Shown here piece by piece: positions 54,537 through 63,873 of a DNA stretch of 64,000 nt (its first letter is position 1; each line of letters starts with the position of its first letter). The position numbers and the translations under genes are program-made. Below the pieces are notes generated by a model, which worked only from the letters and a program-made list of their open reading frames with translations, made no database searches and was not told the DNA's origin. The DNA lies in NCBI RefSeq assembly GCF_024137965.1, contig NZ_CP099975.1:806001-870000 (forward strand). The letters run 5' to 3'. Source of the stretch: Halomonas sp. Y3. GTDB taxonomy: Bacteria > Pseudomonadota > Gammaproteobacteria > Pseudomonadales > Halomonadaceae.

Positions 54537-55052
54537 TCAGCCTCGACAGACCGCCAGGTAGACGGGGTCCTCGGCGTCCAGCTCGCGCATGGCCTCGAGG
54601 CGCGGCCGGCGCTCTTCGCCCACCAGCGGCAGGGTCTCGCGGCTCTCGCAGTTCATCAGCCAGGCCTGGTGGGTGACCAGGTCCACATGCTGCTTCTCGA
54701 AGCGGTAGCGGATGTACTCCACCAGGCGTTCGCCGTCGGCGGTCTCGCGTGCCCGCATGCTGTCGCTGTCCACGGCGCTGAAGGCGTTGGCCATGGGGAA
54801 GGCGTAGGTCCAGGGTCGCCAGAACATGGAAGCGTGCTCCACCTCGACGACGCTGGCGGTGGCGGGCAGCTGGGCCTGCTTGTGAGTGAGCCAGGAGTAC
54901 TCGTAGTGAACCTGGTAGCCCAGCATGCCGAGGCCGGCAAAGACGGGAATGATCCAGGTAGGCAGGCGCTTGCCGCTGGCCAGCCGCAGCAGCAGGCCGA
55001 TGCCGGCGGCGCCGAGGCCGGCGAAGATCGCCGCGATCAGATGCCAAATCAT
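54537..55052 (-). CDS. Small membrane protein next to symporter, 171 aa
   Basis: I do not recognise a named family. Two membrane helices lie at residues about 1-20 and 30-48, followed by a soluble part probably in the periplasm or cytoplasm, with a pair of Cys near the end. ATG 55052 (MIWHLIAAI) is chosen over the longer frame from 55142. It lies between the symporter and crbS in the same direction, so it is probably co-transcribed with one of them and may act in the acetate system. Confidence 0.7.
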   Translation of the reverse strand: MIWHLIAAIFAGLGAAGIGLLLRLASGKRLPTWIIPVFAGLGMLGYQVHYEYSWLTHKQAQLPATASVVEVEHASMFWRPWTYAFPMANAFSAVDSDSMRARETADGERLVEYIRYRFEKQHVDLVTHQAWLMNCESRETLPLVGEERRPRLEAMRELDAEDPVYLAVCRG

Positions 55053-55166
55053 GAAGGGTCCTTTCTGAAAGCGCTCGGGCTTCCCTTGGGAAGCCCGAGC
55101 GGTGAGAGTTGACTGGCCCGGCGAGCCGGGCCAGGGGGCCATTATGGCCCAGAATGCCCCGAGGGG

Positions 55167-57008
55167 TTAGTGGTCCACGGCACCACCGGCACCCTTGGGA
55201 TAGCGGACGCTCTCCACCAGGTCCTGGATCTCCTGCGGGGGCTCTTCGGTCATGCTGGAGACGGTGAAGGCCACAGCGAAGTTGAAGATCGCACCCACCG
55301 CGCCGAAGGAGAGCGGCGAGATGCCCAGGATCCAGTTGTCCGGGGTGTTGGCCAGCATGTTGGTGCCCGGAATGAAGAACCAGCCCAGGTAGGTGAAGAT
55401 GTAGAGCAGGGTCAGGATCAGACCGGTCAGCATGCCGGCAACCGCGCCCTTGTTGTTCACCCGCTTGGAGAAGATCCCCATCATCAGCGCCGGGAACAGG
55501 GAGGCGCCGGCGATGCCGAAGGCGAGGGCCACCGTCTGGGCGGCAAAGCCCGGCGGGTTGAGGCCCAGGTAGGTCGCCAGCAGGATGGCGCCCGCCATGG
55601 AGATCCGTGCCGCCAGCATCTCGCCCTTCTCGGAGATGTTGGGGTTGATCATGGTCTTGATCAGGTCGTGGCTGATGGCCGAGGAGATGGCCAGCAGCAG
55701 GCCCGCGGCGGTGGAGAGCGCAGCCGCGATACCGCCGGCGGCGATCAGGCCGATGACCCAGGCGGGCAGGTTGGCGATCTCGGGATTCGCCAGCACCATG
55801 ATGTCGTTGTTGACCTCCAGCTCGCTGCCTTCCCAGCCCAGGTGCGAGAAGTCGGCGCTGTCATTGTACATCTGGATGCGGCCGTCGTTGTTCAGGTCGC
55901 GGAACTTGATCAGGCCGGTCTCCGCCCAGGTGACCATCCACTCCGGAACGTCCGGATGGTCGGTCCACTCGGAGGCCAGGGCATAGCCGGCTGCATCGGT
56001 GGTGGTGATCTCGCCGTGCTGGATGGATGACTGCAGCGCCGACTCGACGTCTTCTACCTGACCGGCCATTTCCGGGTAGATGGTGGTGCTCAGGTTGAGG
56101 CGCGCCATGGAGCCCACGGCCGGTGCGGTGAGGTAGAGCAGGGCGATGAAGACCAGGGCCCAGCCGGCAGACCAGCGAGCGTCGGCCACCTTGGGCACGG
56201 TGAAGAAGCGGATGATGACGTGGGGCAGACCCGCGGTACCCACCATCAGCGACAGGGTGAACAGCACCATGTTGAGCTTGTTGTCCACGTCCGCCGTGTA
56301 GTCCTGGAAGCCCAGGGCGACCACGACCTCGTTGAGCTTCTGCAGCAGCGGCACGCCGGATTCGCTATGGGTGCTGAACATGCCGAACATCGGAATGGGG
56401 TTGCCGGTCAGCTGGAAGGCGATGAAGACCGCCGGAATGGTGTAGGCGATGATCAGTACGATGTACTGGGCCACCTGGGTGTAGGTGATGCCCTTCATGC
56501 CGCCGAATACCGCATAGAGGAAGACGATGGCCGCGGCGATCCAGATGCCCCAGGTGTTGGAGACCTCGAGGAAGCGCGAGAAGGCGACGCCGGCACCGGT
56601 CATCTGGCCGATGACGTAGGTCACGGAGGCCACGATCAGGCAGATGACGGCCACCAGGCGTGCCGCCTTGCTGTAGAAACGGTCACCGATGAAGTCCGGC
56701 ACGGTGAACTTGCCGAACTTGCGCAGGTAGGGCGCCAGCAGCATGGCAAGGATCACGTAGCCGCCGGTCCAGCCCATCAGGAACGAGGAGTTGGCGTAGC
56801 CGCCGGAGGCGAGCAGGCCGGCCATGGAGATGAACGACGCCGCGGACATCCAGTCGGCGGCGGTGGCCATGCCGTTGGTCACCGGGTGGACGCCGCCGCC
56901 CGCCACGTAGAAGTCCTTGGTGGAACCCGCACGGGCCCAGATCGCGATGCCGATGTAGAGGGCGAAGGAGGCCCCTACGAACAGCAGGTTGATGGCAAAT
57001 TGGCTCAT
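55167..57008 (-). CDS. Sodium:solute symporter (DUF4212-associated, SSS family)
   Basis: The 613-residue SSS protein has about 13 membrane segments and a large hydrophilic insert at about 310-400 containing acidic residues. Its small partner is encoded immediately upstream. This differs from E. coli ActP, whose partner is DUF485. Together with CrbSR and acs nearby, acetate or another short carboxylate is the likely substrate, but that is inferred. The C-terminus is cytoplasmic. Confidence 0.9.
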   Translation of the reverse strand: MSQFAINLLFVGASFALYIGIAIWARAGSTKDFYVAGGGVHPVTNGMATAADWMSAASFISMAGLLASGGYANSSFLMGWTGGYVILAMLLAPYLRKFGKFTVPDFIGDRFYSKAARLVAVICLIVASVTYVIGQMTGAGVAFSRFLEVSNTWGIWIAAAIVFLYAVFGGMKGITYTQVAQYIVLIIAYTIPAVFIAFQLTGNPIPMFGMFSTHSESGVPLLQKLNEVVVALGFQDYTADVDNKLNMVLFTLSLMVGTAGLPHVIIRFFTVPKVADARWSAGWALVFIALLYLTAPAVGSMARLNLSTTIYPEMAGQVEDVESALQSSIQHGEITTTDAAGYALASEWTDHPDVPEWMVTWAETGLIKFRDLNNDGRIQMYNDSADFSHLGWEGSELEVNNDIMVLANPEIANLPAWVIGLIAAGGIAAALSTAAGLLLAISSAISHDLIKTMINPNISEKGEMLAARISMAGAILLATYLGLNPPGFAAQTVALAFGIAGASLFPALMMGIFSKRVNNKGAVAGMLTGLILTLLYIFTYLGWFFIPGTNMLANTPDNWILGISPLSFGAVGAIFNFAVAFTVSSMTEEPPQEIQDLVESVRYPKGAGGAVDH

Positions 57009-57014
57009 GCTGGA

Positions 57015-57275
57015 TTACTCCCCCAGACCGAATTTCTGATCGAGCTTGTTCATCTTCCAGGCGTAGAAGAAGATCAGCGCGATAAAGGTAAGGATGGAGC
57101 CCTGCTGGGCGAACCAGAAGCCCAGGTCGGTGCCGCCGACGGGAATACCGGAAAGCAGGGGACGGAACAGGATCGCCATGCCGTAGGAAACGAAGGCCCA
57201 GACGATCAGGCACCCCGTGATCAGGCGCACGTTCGCCTTCCAGTAGCCTGAGGAGTCGATTTTCTCTTCAGCCAT
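57015..57275 (-). CDS. Symporter small subunit, DUF4212 family
   Basis: The 86-residue protein has two membrane helices (about 20-42 and 55-75) and matches the DUF4212 small subunits that precede this symporter type. ATG 57275 with GGAG 8 bases upstream is preferred to GTG 57290. Six bases separate it from the symporter start. Likely required for assembly or activity of the symporter. Confidence 0.9.
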   Translation of the reverse strand: MAEEKIDSSGYWKANVRLITGCLIVWAFVSYGMAILFRPLLSGIPVGGTDLGFWFAQQGSILTFIALIFFYAWKMNKLDQKFGLGE

Positions 57276-57928
57276 TGTCGTGTTCTCCACTTGTTATTGG
57301 TGGGGTTGGGAACTTGAGAGGTGTTGCTTGCGGGTCACCAGGGCAATCGTACGTCTTCTGTCTTGCCGCGCTGGTGGCCGGCGGCCGGCTTCGCGGTGAA
57401 GTGCCGGTGAGTCGGGGCTCGGCTCGGCATCAGGGGAATTGTTGTCGTGCGATTGCCCTGCATGATGCCTGTTGGATAGTGGGCAATGAGTGGCGAAAAT
57501 GAATCCCAGACTTTCGTATCATGAGCTAAATGCGATAAATGGGATTTGTAGAAAACTCTTTTTTATCAGTAGCTTGTTGGTGTGTTTTTGCCGGTTTACA
57601 GGGAGGGAATGGTCGCGGCTAGGACGATGGTATAGGGGGAGGTGGCCCTCTTGCGCTGCGTCAACGCGGCCCTTTGACGATGGTCTAAGGAGGCCGGAGG
57701 AAGACCAACGTCTAGCTTATAAGGGGAAAGGAGAGGTTGCTATGCTGCTTCCAGCCCGCCGGCCACGAGGATGCCCTTCGTTACCGGACGGGCGCTGCTA
57801 CCCAACAACAACTCAACAACCAGATGGCGGCCATGAAGCCGTGCCCCTTTCCCGCCCCAGCTGCCTACCCGCCTCGGACGTCGCTGCTGCAGGGCGCCCC
57901 GGGGCAAGCCGCCTGCGAGGTCTGCGCC
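57276..57928 (+). promoter_or_regulatory. Divergent control region between symporter and DUF294 genes
   Basis: About 650 bases without a well-supported gene (an open frame from 57737 is treated as untranslated). Elements seen: an inverted pair CAGGGCAATCGTAC (57339-57352) / GTGCGATTGCCCTG (57447-57460); AATCCCA (57502-57508) / TGGGATT (57540-57546); an AT-rich patch around 57480-57600; and ACGATGGTATAGGGGGA (57624-57640), ACGATGGTCTAAGGA (57677-57691) and ACCAACGTCTAG (57704-57715), which resemble the acs element. Confidence 0.55.
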
Positions 57929-59749
57929 ATGGTCGAGGTCGATCTGTCCCAACCGCCGTTCACCCTGCTCGACGAAGCCGGTCGCGAGCGGGTTCGCCAG
58001 GGCGTGGACCTGGCCTACTTCGATCGCGATGAGATCATCCTCGAGACGGGGCAGGCCGGCGAGAACCTGTTTCTTATCCACAAGGGCGAAGTGGCGGAGG
58101 TGGATACCACCCTTCCGGCGGCCCGGGCGCGTATCGGCCACTACACCCGCGGCGACCTGTTCGGCGCCATCAGCATCCTCAACGGCAAGAGCCGCTACCG
58201 CTTTCGCGCCGAGCAGGAGAGCCTCTGCTACCTGCTCCCGCGGGCGCTGTTCCTCGAGCTCTGCGAGGACTTCCCTCCCTTTGCCGAATTCTTTCGCCAG
58301 ACCCTGGCCCACAAGGCACGCCTGCTGACCGAGCAGCGGGCCGAGGGCGGGGTGACCATGGCGGGCTTCATGCTGGCCCGGGTCGACGAGTGCATGCGCG
58401 AGCCGCTGCTGGTGAAGGCGAGCACCACCATCGCCGAGGCGGTCGCCATCATCAATGAGCGCCACGCTGACAGCCTGCTGGTGGAGGGCGACGCCGGCCC
58501 CGGCATGGTGACCAAGACCGACCTGCTCAACGCCCTGGTAGTGGAGGGGCGCGACCGGGAGAGCGCCCTGGACGGCATCGGCAGCGCCGAGCTGATCACC
58601 GTGACCCGCGCCCAGTACCTCTTCGAGGCCCTGGTGGTGATGACCCGGCACAAGGTGGAGCGGGTGGTGGTGGTGGAGAAGGAGGCAGCGGTCGGCGTGG
58701 TGGAGCTTACCGATGTGCTGAGCTACTTCTCGAGCCGCAGCTATGTGGTCAGCCTGCAGGTGGAGCAGGCGGAGAGCCTGGAGGCGCTGGCCGCCGCCAG
58801 TCGCCGTACCCCCGAGCTGGTCAAGGCGCTGATGGCCCAGGGGGTCAAGCTGCGTTTCGCCATGGGCCTGCTGGCCGCCCTCAACGGGCGGATCATGAAC
58901 AAGGCCTGGGGCTTCCTGGTCGACGAGCGCTACCACCGGGACAGCTGCCTGATGGTGATGGGCAGCGAGGGGCGCGGCGAGCAGATTCTCAAGACCGACC
59001 AGGACAACGGCCTGATCCTGGCCGACGGCCTGGAGTGGCCCGACTGCGCCGAGCAGATGCAGCGGCTGACCGAGACCCTGATCGAGCTGGGCTACCCGCC
59101 CTGCCCCGGCAATATCATGGTCTCCAACCCCGAGTGGGTGGGCACGGTGAAGCAGTGGCACGCGCGCATCGCCCGCTGGGCCGAGAAGCGCGATGGCGAC
59201 AGCCTGATGAAGCTGGCGATCATGCTCGACTCCCACGCCGTGGCCGGCAACCCGGCGCTGCTCGACCGGGTCCGCGACGAGCTCTTCGCGCGCTGCGCCG
59301 GCGATGAGCTGCTGCTCTCCTATTTCGCCCGCACCATCCTGCGCTTCTCCACGCCGCTGACCCTCTTCGGCTCCCTCAAGCGCCCCCAGCACGGTATCGA
59401 CATCAAGAAGGGCGGCATCTTCCCCATCGTCCACGGGGTGCGGGTCATGGCTCTGGAGCGGCGGATCCGGCCCACCTCCACCCTGGAGCGGCTGGACGCC
59501 CTGGCGGCTGACGGACGCCTGGAGCCGCGCTTTGCCGAGGATCTCGGCGAGGCGCTGTCGCTGTTTACCGAGCTGCGGCTCAAGCAGCAGCTGGTCCGGC
59601 TGGATGGTGGCGATGAGGAGCGCAGCCCCGATCGCGTGGTCGTCCAGGAGCTCTCCTCCCTGGAGCGCGACCTGCTGCGCGAGGCGCTGCATATCGTCAA
59701 GGACTTCAAGCAGCGCCTCTCGCATCGCTTTCATCTCGAGTATTCGTGA
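57929..59749 (+). CDS. cNMP-binding/CBS/DUF294 nucleotidyltransferase-like protein
   Basis: Domains in order: cyclic-nucleotide-binding (residues about 10-130), a CBS pair (about 145-265), a DUF294 nucleotidyltransferase-like domain (GSEGRGEQILKTDQDNG near 400) and its C-terminal domain. It is conserved beside DUF4212 symporters and may sense nucleotides to control them. ATG 57929 (MVEVDLSQ) with GAGG upstream is chosen; TTG 57737 or ATG 57824 would add non-conserved residues. The exonuclease gene follows 38 bases later. Confidence 0.82.
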   Translation: MVEVDLSQPPFTLLDEAGRERVRQGVDLAYFDRDEIILETGQAGENLFLIHKGEVAEVDTTLPAARARIGHYTRGDLFGAISILNGKSRYRFRAEQESLCYLLPRALFLELCEDFPPFAEFFRQTLAHKARLLTEQRAEGGVTMAGFMLARVDECMREPLLVKASTTIAEAVAIINERHADSLLVEGDAGPGMVTKTDLLNALVVEGRDRESALDGIGSAELITVTRAQYLFEALVVMTRHKVERVVVVEKEAAVGVVELTDVLSYFSSRSYVVSLQVEQAESLEALAAASRRTPELVKALMAQGVKLRFAMGLLAALNGRIMNKAWGFLVDERYHRDSCLMVMGSEGRGEQILKTDQDNGLILADGLEWPDCAEQMQRLTETLIELGYPPCPGNIMVSNPEWVGTVKQWHARIARWAEKRDGDSLMKLAIMLDSHAVAGNPALLDRVRDELFARCAGDELLLSYFARTILRFSTPLTLFGSLKRPQHGIDIKKGGIFPIVHGVRVMALERRIRPTSTLERLDALAADGRLEPRFAEDLGEALSLFTELRLKQQLVRLDGGDEERSPDRVVVQELSSLERDLLREALHIVKDFKQRLSHRFHLEYS

Positions 59750-59787
59750 GACCGACGGAACGACAACCACAACAAGGAGAATCCGTG

Positions 59788-60414
59788 ATGTTCAAGACAC
59801 TGAGGCGCGCCGCCGATCGGCGGCGGCATGCCAACGGCGACTACGCCTGGCTCTTTCACCCCTATACCGGGGACGAGATGGTGGTGATAGATACCGAGAC
59901 CACCGGCCTGGATACCCGCAGCGCCGAGCTGGTCTCCATCGCTGCGGTCAAGGTGCGCGGTGATCGGGTGCTGACCAGCGAATCCCTGGACCTGCGCCTG
60001 GCGCGGCCGGCGTCGCTGTGTGGCGACTCGATCCGCATCCACGGCCTGCGTGGCATCGACCTGGACGGAGGGCTGAGCGTCGATCAGGCCCTGGAGCGGC
60101 TTATCGACTTCGTCGGCAATCGGCCGCTGGTGGGCTGGCACCTGGAGTATGACCTGGCGATCCTCAACCGCGAGCTGCGTCCGCGTTTCGGCTTCGAGCT
60201 GCCCAACGCCACCATCGACGTGGCCCAGAGCTACCTGCGCCGGCTGCGGCGTCTCCATCCGGAGGTGGAGAGCACGCCGCGCTTCGAGAAGGTGGCGGCG
60301 CTGCTGGACGTCCCGGTGATGGGGCGCCATACCGCCCTGGGCGATGCGGTGACCACGGCGCTGATGTTCCTGCGGCTGGACCGCGGGGCCAGCGCCGCCC
60401 GGCTCTTTTCCTGA
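59788..60414 (+). CDS. DnaQ-like 3'-5' exonuclease
   Basis: The 208-residue DEDDh exonuclease shows DTETTGLDT near residue 35, the WHLEYDLAIL motif near 115 and HTALGDA near 180. It resembles the polymerase III epsilon exonuclease but is separate from the replicative dnaQ. AAGGAGA precedes ATG 59788. Its link with the upstream DUF294 and symporter genes is conserved, but the functional reason is unknown. Confidence 0.88.
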   Translation: MFKTLRRAADRRRHANGDYAWLFHPYTGDEMVVIDTETTGLDTRSAELVSIAAVKVRGDRVLTSESLDLRLARPASLCGDSIRIHGLRGIDLDGGLSVDQALERLIDFVGNRPLVGWHLEYDLAILNRELRPRFGFELPNATIDVAQSYLRRLRRLHPEVESTPRFEKVAALLDVPVMGRHTALGDAVTTALMFLRLDRGASAARLFS

Positions 60415-60506
60415 TCCGGCGCAGGGGGTGCGGCGTCGCCTCGCGGCCCCCGGAGTGGTAGGATGGCGCCCGTCATTTTCCGCCCGCACTGGCAGCGCCA
60501 AGACCC

Positions 60507-61436
<930 letters not shown>

Positions 61437-61481
61437 CCCTGACGCCGGCGCCAGGGCTCGGGAACTCATGACTCGAAAACC

Positions 61482-61519
61482 AGAAACCCCATCGGGCACT
61501 CGCCCGATGGGGGTTTCTG
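61482..61519 (+). terminator. Bidirectional terminator between ttcA and anr
   Basis: AGAAACCCCATCGGGC (61482-61497) pairs with GCCCGATGGGG-GTTTCT (61502-61518) across loop ACTC with one extra G; a stem of about 16 bp between convergent genes. Confidence 0.85.
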
Positions 61520-61549
61520 CGTGAGGGGTTAAGGCCAGGCGGCCCGGGG

Positions 61550-62293
61550 CTACTTGGCCCCTTCCTCCTCGGCGACCTGGATCAGGGAGTCGAGGTCGAG
61601 GATATGCACCTCGCGGCCCGAGACCTCCACCAGGCCCTGGCTCTGGAAGCGGCCCAGGATGCGGCTGACCGTCTCCACGGCCAGGCCCAGGTAGTTGCCG
61701 ATATCGGCCCGGGACATGGAGAGGCGGAAGCTGTAGGGAGAGTAGCCACGCCGCCGGAAGCGGTCCGAGAGGCTGGTGAAGAAGCTGGCCAGGCGCTGGT
61801 CGGCGGTCTTGCGCGACAGCAGCCGCATCATGCGGCGGTCGTCGCGCAGCTCCTTGCTCATGCTGCGGTAGAGCTGGCCGCGCAGCTCCGGCAGCGACTC
61901 CGACAGCTGATCCAGGCGGTCGAAGGGGATCTCGCAGACGGTGGTGGTCTCCAGCGCCACGGCGGTGCCCGGGTAGCGCTCCTCGTCGATGCCGTCGAGC
62001 CCCACCAGCTCGCTGGGCAGGTAGAAGTTGGTGAGCTGGTCCTCGCCGCTCCCCTCGGTGGTCACCTGCTTGAGGCTGCCGGAGCGCACCGCAAAGACGC
62101 TGGTGAAGGGGTTGTCCTGACGGAACAGGGTCTCGCCCTTCTTGAGCGGTGCCCGGCGGCGGATGATGGCGTCGAACTGGTCCATGTCCTGCACCTCGAG
62201 GGCCAGAGGCAGGCAGAGCGAACTCAGGCTGCAGGTCTGGCAGCGAGTTTCGTGCAGGACAGAGCGCCGCCGTCCGGTCAGACTGTCAGGCAT
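61550..62293 (-). CDS. anr: Fnr/Anr-family oxygen-responsive regulator
   Basis: The 247-residue protein has N-terminal Cys18, Cys21 and Cys27 plus a fourth Cys near residue 120 (TTTVCEIP), the set that binds the 4Fe-4S oxygen sensor. A cNMP-type fold and a helix-turn-helix with ETVSR (E-x-x-S-R, as FNR) follow. It should recognise TTGAT-N4-ATCAA. ATG 62293 with GGAG upstream is chosen; a start at 62329 would place a Fnr box inside the gene. It is next to hemN, a known Anr target. Confidence 0.93.
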   Translation of the reverse strand: MPDSLTGRRRSVLHETRCQTCSLSSLCLPLALEVQDMDQFDAIIRRRAPLKKGETLFRQDNPFTSVFAVRSGSLKQVTTEGSGEDQLTNFYLPSELVGLDGIDEERYPGTAVALETTTVCEIPFDRLDQLSESLPELRGQLYRSMSKELRDDRRMMRLLSRKTADQRLASFFTSLSDRFRRRGYSPYSFRLSMSRADIGNYLGLAVETVSRILGRFQSQGLVEVSGREVHILDLDSLIQVAEEEGAK

Positions 62294-62306
62294 GGCCGCC
62301 TTCTCC

Positions 62307-62320
62307 TTGATCGTGATCAT
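62307..62320 (-). promoter_or_regulatory. Fnr/Anr box in front of anr
   Basis: TTGAT-CGTG-ATCAT matches the Fnr consensus TTGAT-N4-ATCAA at nine of ten positions. It ends 14 bases before the anr ATG. Such proximity favours autorepression. Confidence 0.65.
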
Positions 62321-62389
62321 GGAAGGCATTATGGAGGATAAAGCAGGCGGGGCAAACCACCTCCAAGGAGGTAGCCCCCGGCGGCCGAC

Positions 62390-63778
62390 TCAGGGCGTCG
62401 GGTCGGCGCCGGGGTCGAAGGCGGCCAGCAGGCGGGTCAGCCCCCATGCGCCGTCCGGCGTCAGGCGCAGCCGCTCGCCCTGGCGCTCGAGGAGCCCCGC
62501 CTCGCAGAAGGGGGCCAGACGCTGCAGATCGTCGGCGAGGAGGACGCCGGCATTGCAGCCGTACTCCCTGGAAAGGGCGGTGAGATCCAGCTCCCGGCGG
62601 CAGGCCAGCGCCTCCATGGCGGCGGCGCGCAGCCGCTGTTCGGGGCCTGGGCGAGGGCCGCCGGCCACGGGCAGCCGGCTGGAATCCAGGGCGGCCTCGT
62701 ACTCCTCCAGCTGCCGGGCGTTGCGGGTCAGGGTGGCGCCGACCCGGCTGATGGCGGCAACGCCCAGGCCCAGCTGGTCGCCTGGCGGGTGGGAGGTATA
62801 GCCCTGCAGGTCCCGGGCCAGCCGGCCTTCGCTCAGGGCCAGGGCCAGGCTGTCATCGCGGCGGGCAAAGTGACCGAGTCCGATATGCACATAGCCGGCC
62901 GCCTGGAGGCGGCCCCGAGCTTCGCCAAGGATCGCCAGGCGCGTCGCCGCGTCGGGCAGCTCCTCGACGCGGATCTCCTGCTGGGGGCGATAGCGCTGGG
63001 GCAGGTGCGCATAGCGGTGCAGGGTGATGCGCGCCGGGGCCATGGCGATCACCTGCTCCAGGGTATCTCCGAAGCCCCGGGGCGTCTGCAGGGGCAGGCC
63101 CACGATCAGGTCGAGGTTGAGGGAGCGGAAGCCGAGCCGCTCGGCCTCGTCCACCAGGGACTCCGTCAGCACCCGGGGCTGCACGCGGTTGACGGCGCGC
63201 TGCACGCGCAGGTCGAACTCCTGGACGCCGAGGCTCAGGCGGTTGAAGCCCAGGGCCTGGAGGTGGCGCAGGGTGAAGACATCCGCCTCGCGGGGGTCGA
63301 TTTCGATGCTGAAGTCGCGTCCCCGGGCCCCCGAGAGCCCGAAACGGGCGTCGAGGCGGTCGAAGAGGTCGCCCATCTGGTCCAGGGAGAGAAAGGCCGG
63401 CGCCCCACCGCCCCAGTGCAGCCGCTCCACGGGCGGACTCTCGCTCAGCAGGCGGCTGACCAGCACCATCTCGCGGTCGAGCCTCGACAGGTAGGGTTCG
63501 GCCTGGCGGCTATCCCGGGAGGGCACGCGCTGGCTGGCGCAGAAGCGGCACGCCTGGCGGCAGAAGGGAAGATGGACGTGGAGTGCCAGCGGCCGTGCGC
63601 CGCCGCGCTCGCGCAGGGCCTGCTCCAGCGCTTCGGGGCCGACCTCGGCGCTATACCGCTCGGGAGGCGGGTAGGTCAGGTAGTGCGACCCATCGTGGTC
63701 ATGGAGCTGCAACATGGGGCTGTCTCCGGTGACCCATGATGGCCCGGCGCGATCGGTGAGTTTCGCAGGGACAGACAT
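62390..63778 (-). CDS. hemN: Radical SAM coproporphyrinogen III oxidase-like HemN paralogue
   Basis: The 462-residue protein has the radical SAM motif CRQACRFC (Cys73, Cys77, Cys80) and a HWGGG segment. It aligns along HemN (about 457 residues). Several HemN-invariant residues differ: His67 at the Tyr56 position of E. coli, Ser82 at Cys71, and GLGHFA for GMDHFA. It may be a paralogue with altered function. ATG 63778 is chosen because GGGAG lies 7 bases upstream and an Anr box would then fit at about -41.5. Confidence 0.8.
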   Translation of the reverse strand: MSVPAKLTDRAGPSWVTGDSPMLQLHDHDGSHYLTYPPPERYSAEVGPEALEQALRERGGARPLALHVHLPFCRQACRFCASQRVPSRDSRQAEPYLSRLDREMVLVSRLLSESPPVERLHWGGGAPAFLSLDQMGDLFDRLDARFGLSGARGRDFSIEIDPREADVFTLRHLQALGFNRLSLGVQEFDLRVQRAVNRVQPRVLTESLVDEAERLGFRSLNLDLIVGLPLQTPRGFGDTLEQVIAMAPARITLHRYAHLPQRYRPQQEIRVEELPDAATRLAILGEARGRLQAAGYVHIGLGHFARRDDSLALALSEGRLARDLQGYTSHPPGDQLGLGVAAISRVGATLTRNARQLEEYEAALDSSRLPVAGGPRPGPEQRLRAAAMEALACRRELDLTALSREYGCNAGVLLADDLQRLAPFCEAGLLERQGERLRLTPDGAWGLTRLLAAFDPGADPTP

Positions 63779-63837
63779 CGAGGCGCTCCCGGGAGTGGAT
63801 GTGTTCTCCATGCTAGGGCGACTCGAGGAGTGGGGCG

Positions 63838-63851
63838 TTGAGCTGTGTCAA
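63838..63851 (-). promoter_or_regulatory. Anr/Fnr box upstream of hemN
   Basis: TTGAG-CTGT-GTCAA (plus-strand reading) keeps the TTGA/TCAA halves of the Fnr consensus. Its centre at 63844.5 would put the transcription start near 63803 for class II activation, just upstream of ATG 63778. Confidence 0.65.
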
Positions 63852-63873
63852 TCCGGCGTGGAATAGTCGTCGA

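Noticed and set aside
57480..57600. Small RNA or gene in the AT-rich patch upstream of the symporter
   Set aside because: No stable hairpin with U-run and no ribosome site plus frame could be supported; treated as promoter region.
57740..59770. A 676-codon minus-strand frame over the DUF294 gene
   Set aside because: Antisense shadow; the plus-strand protein has four recognisable domains.
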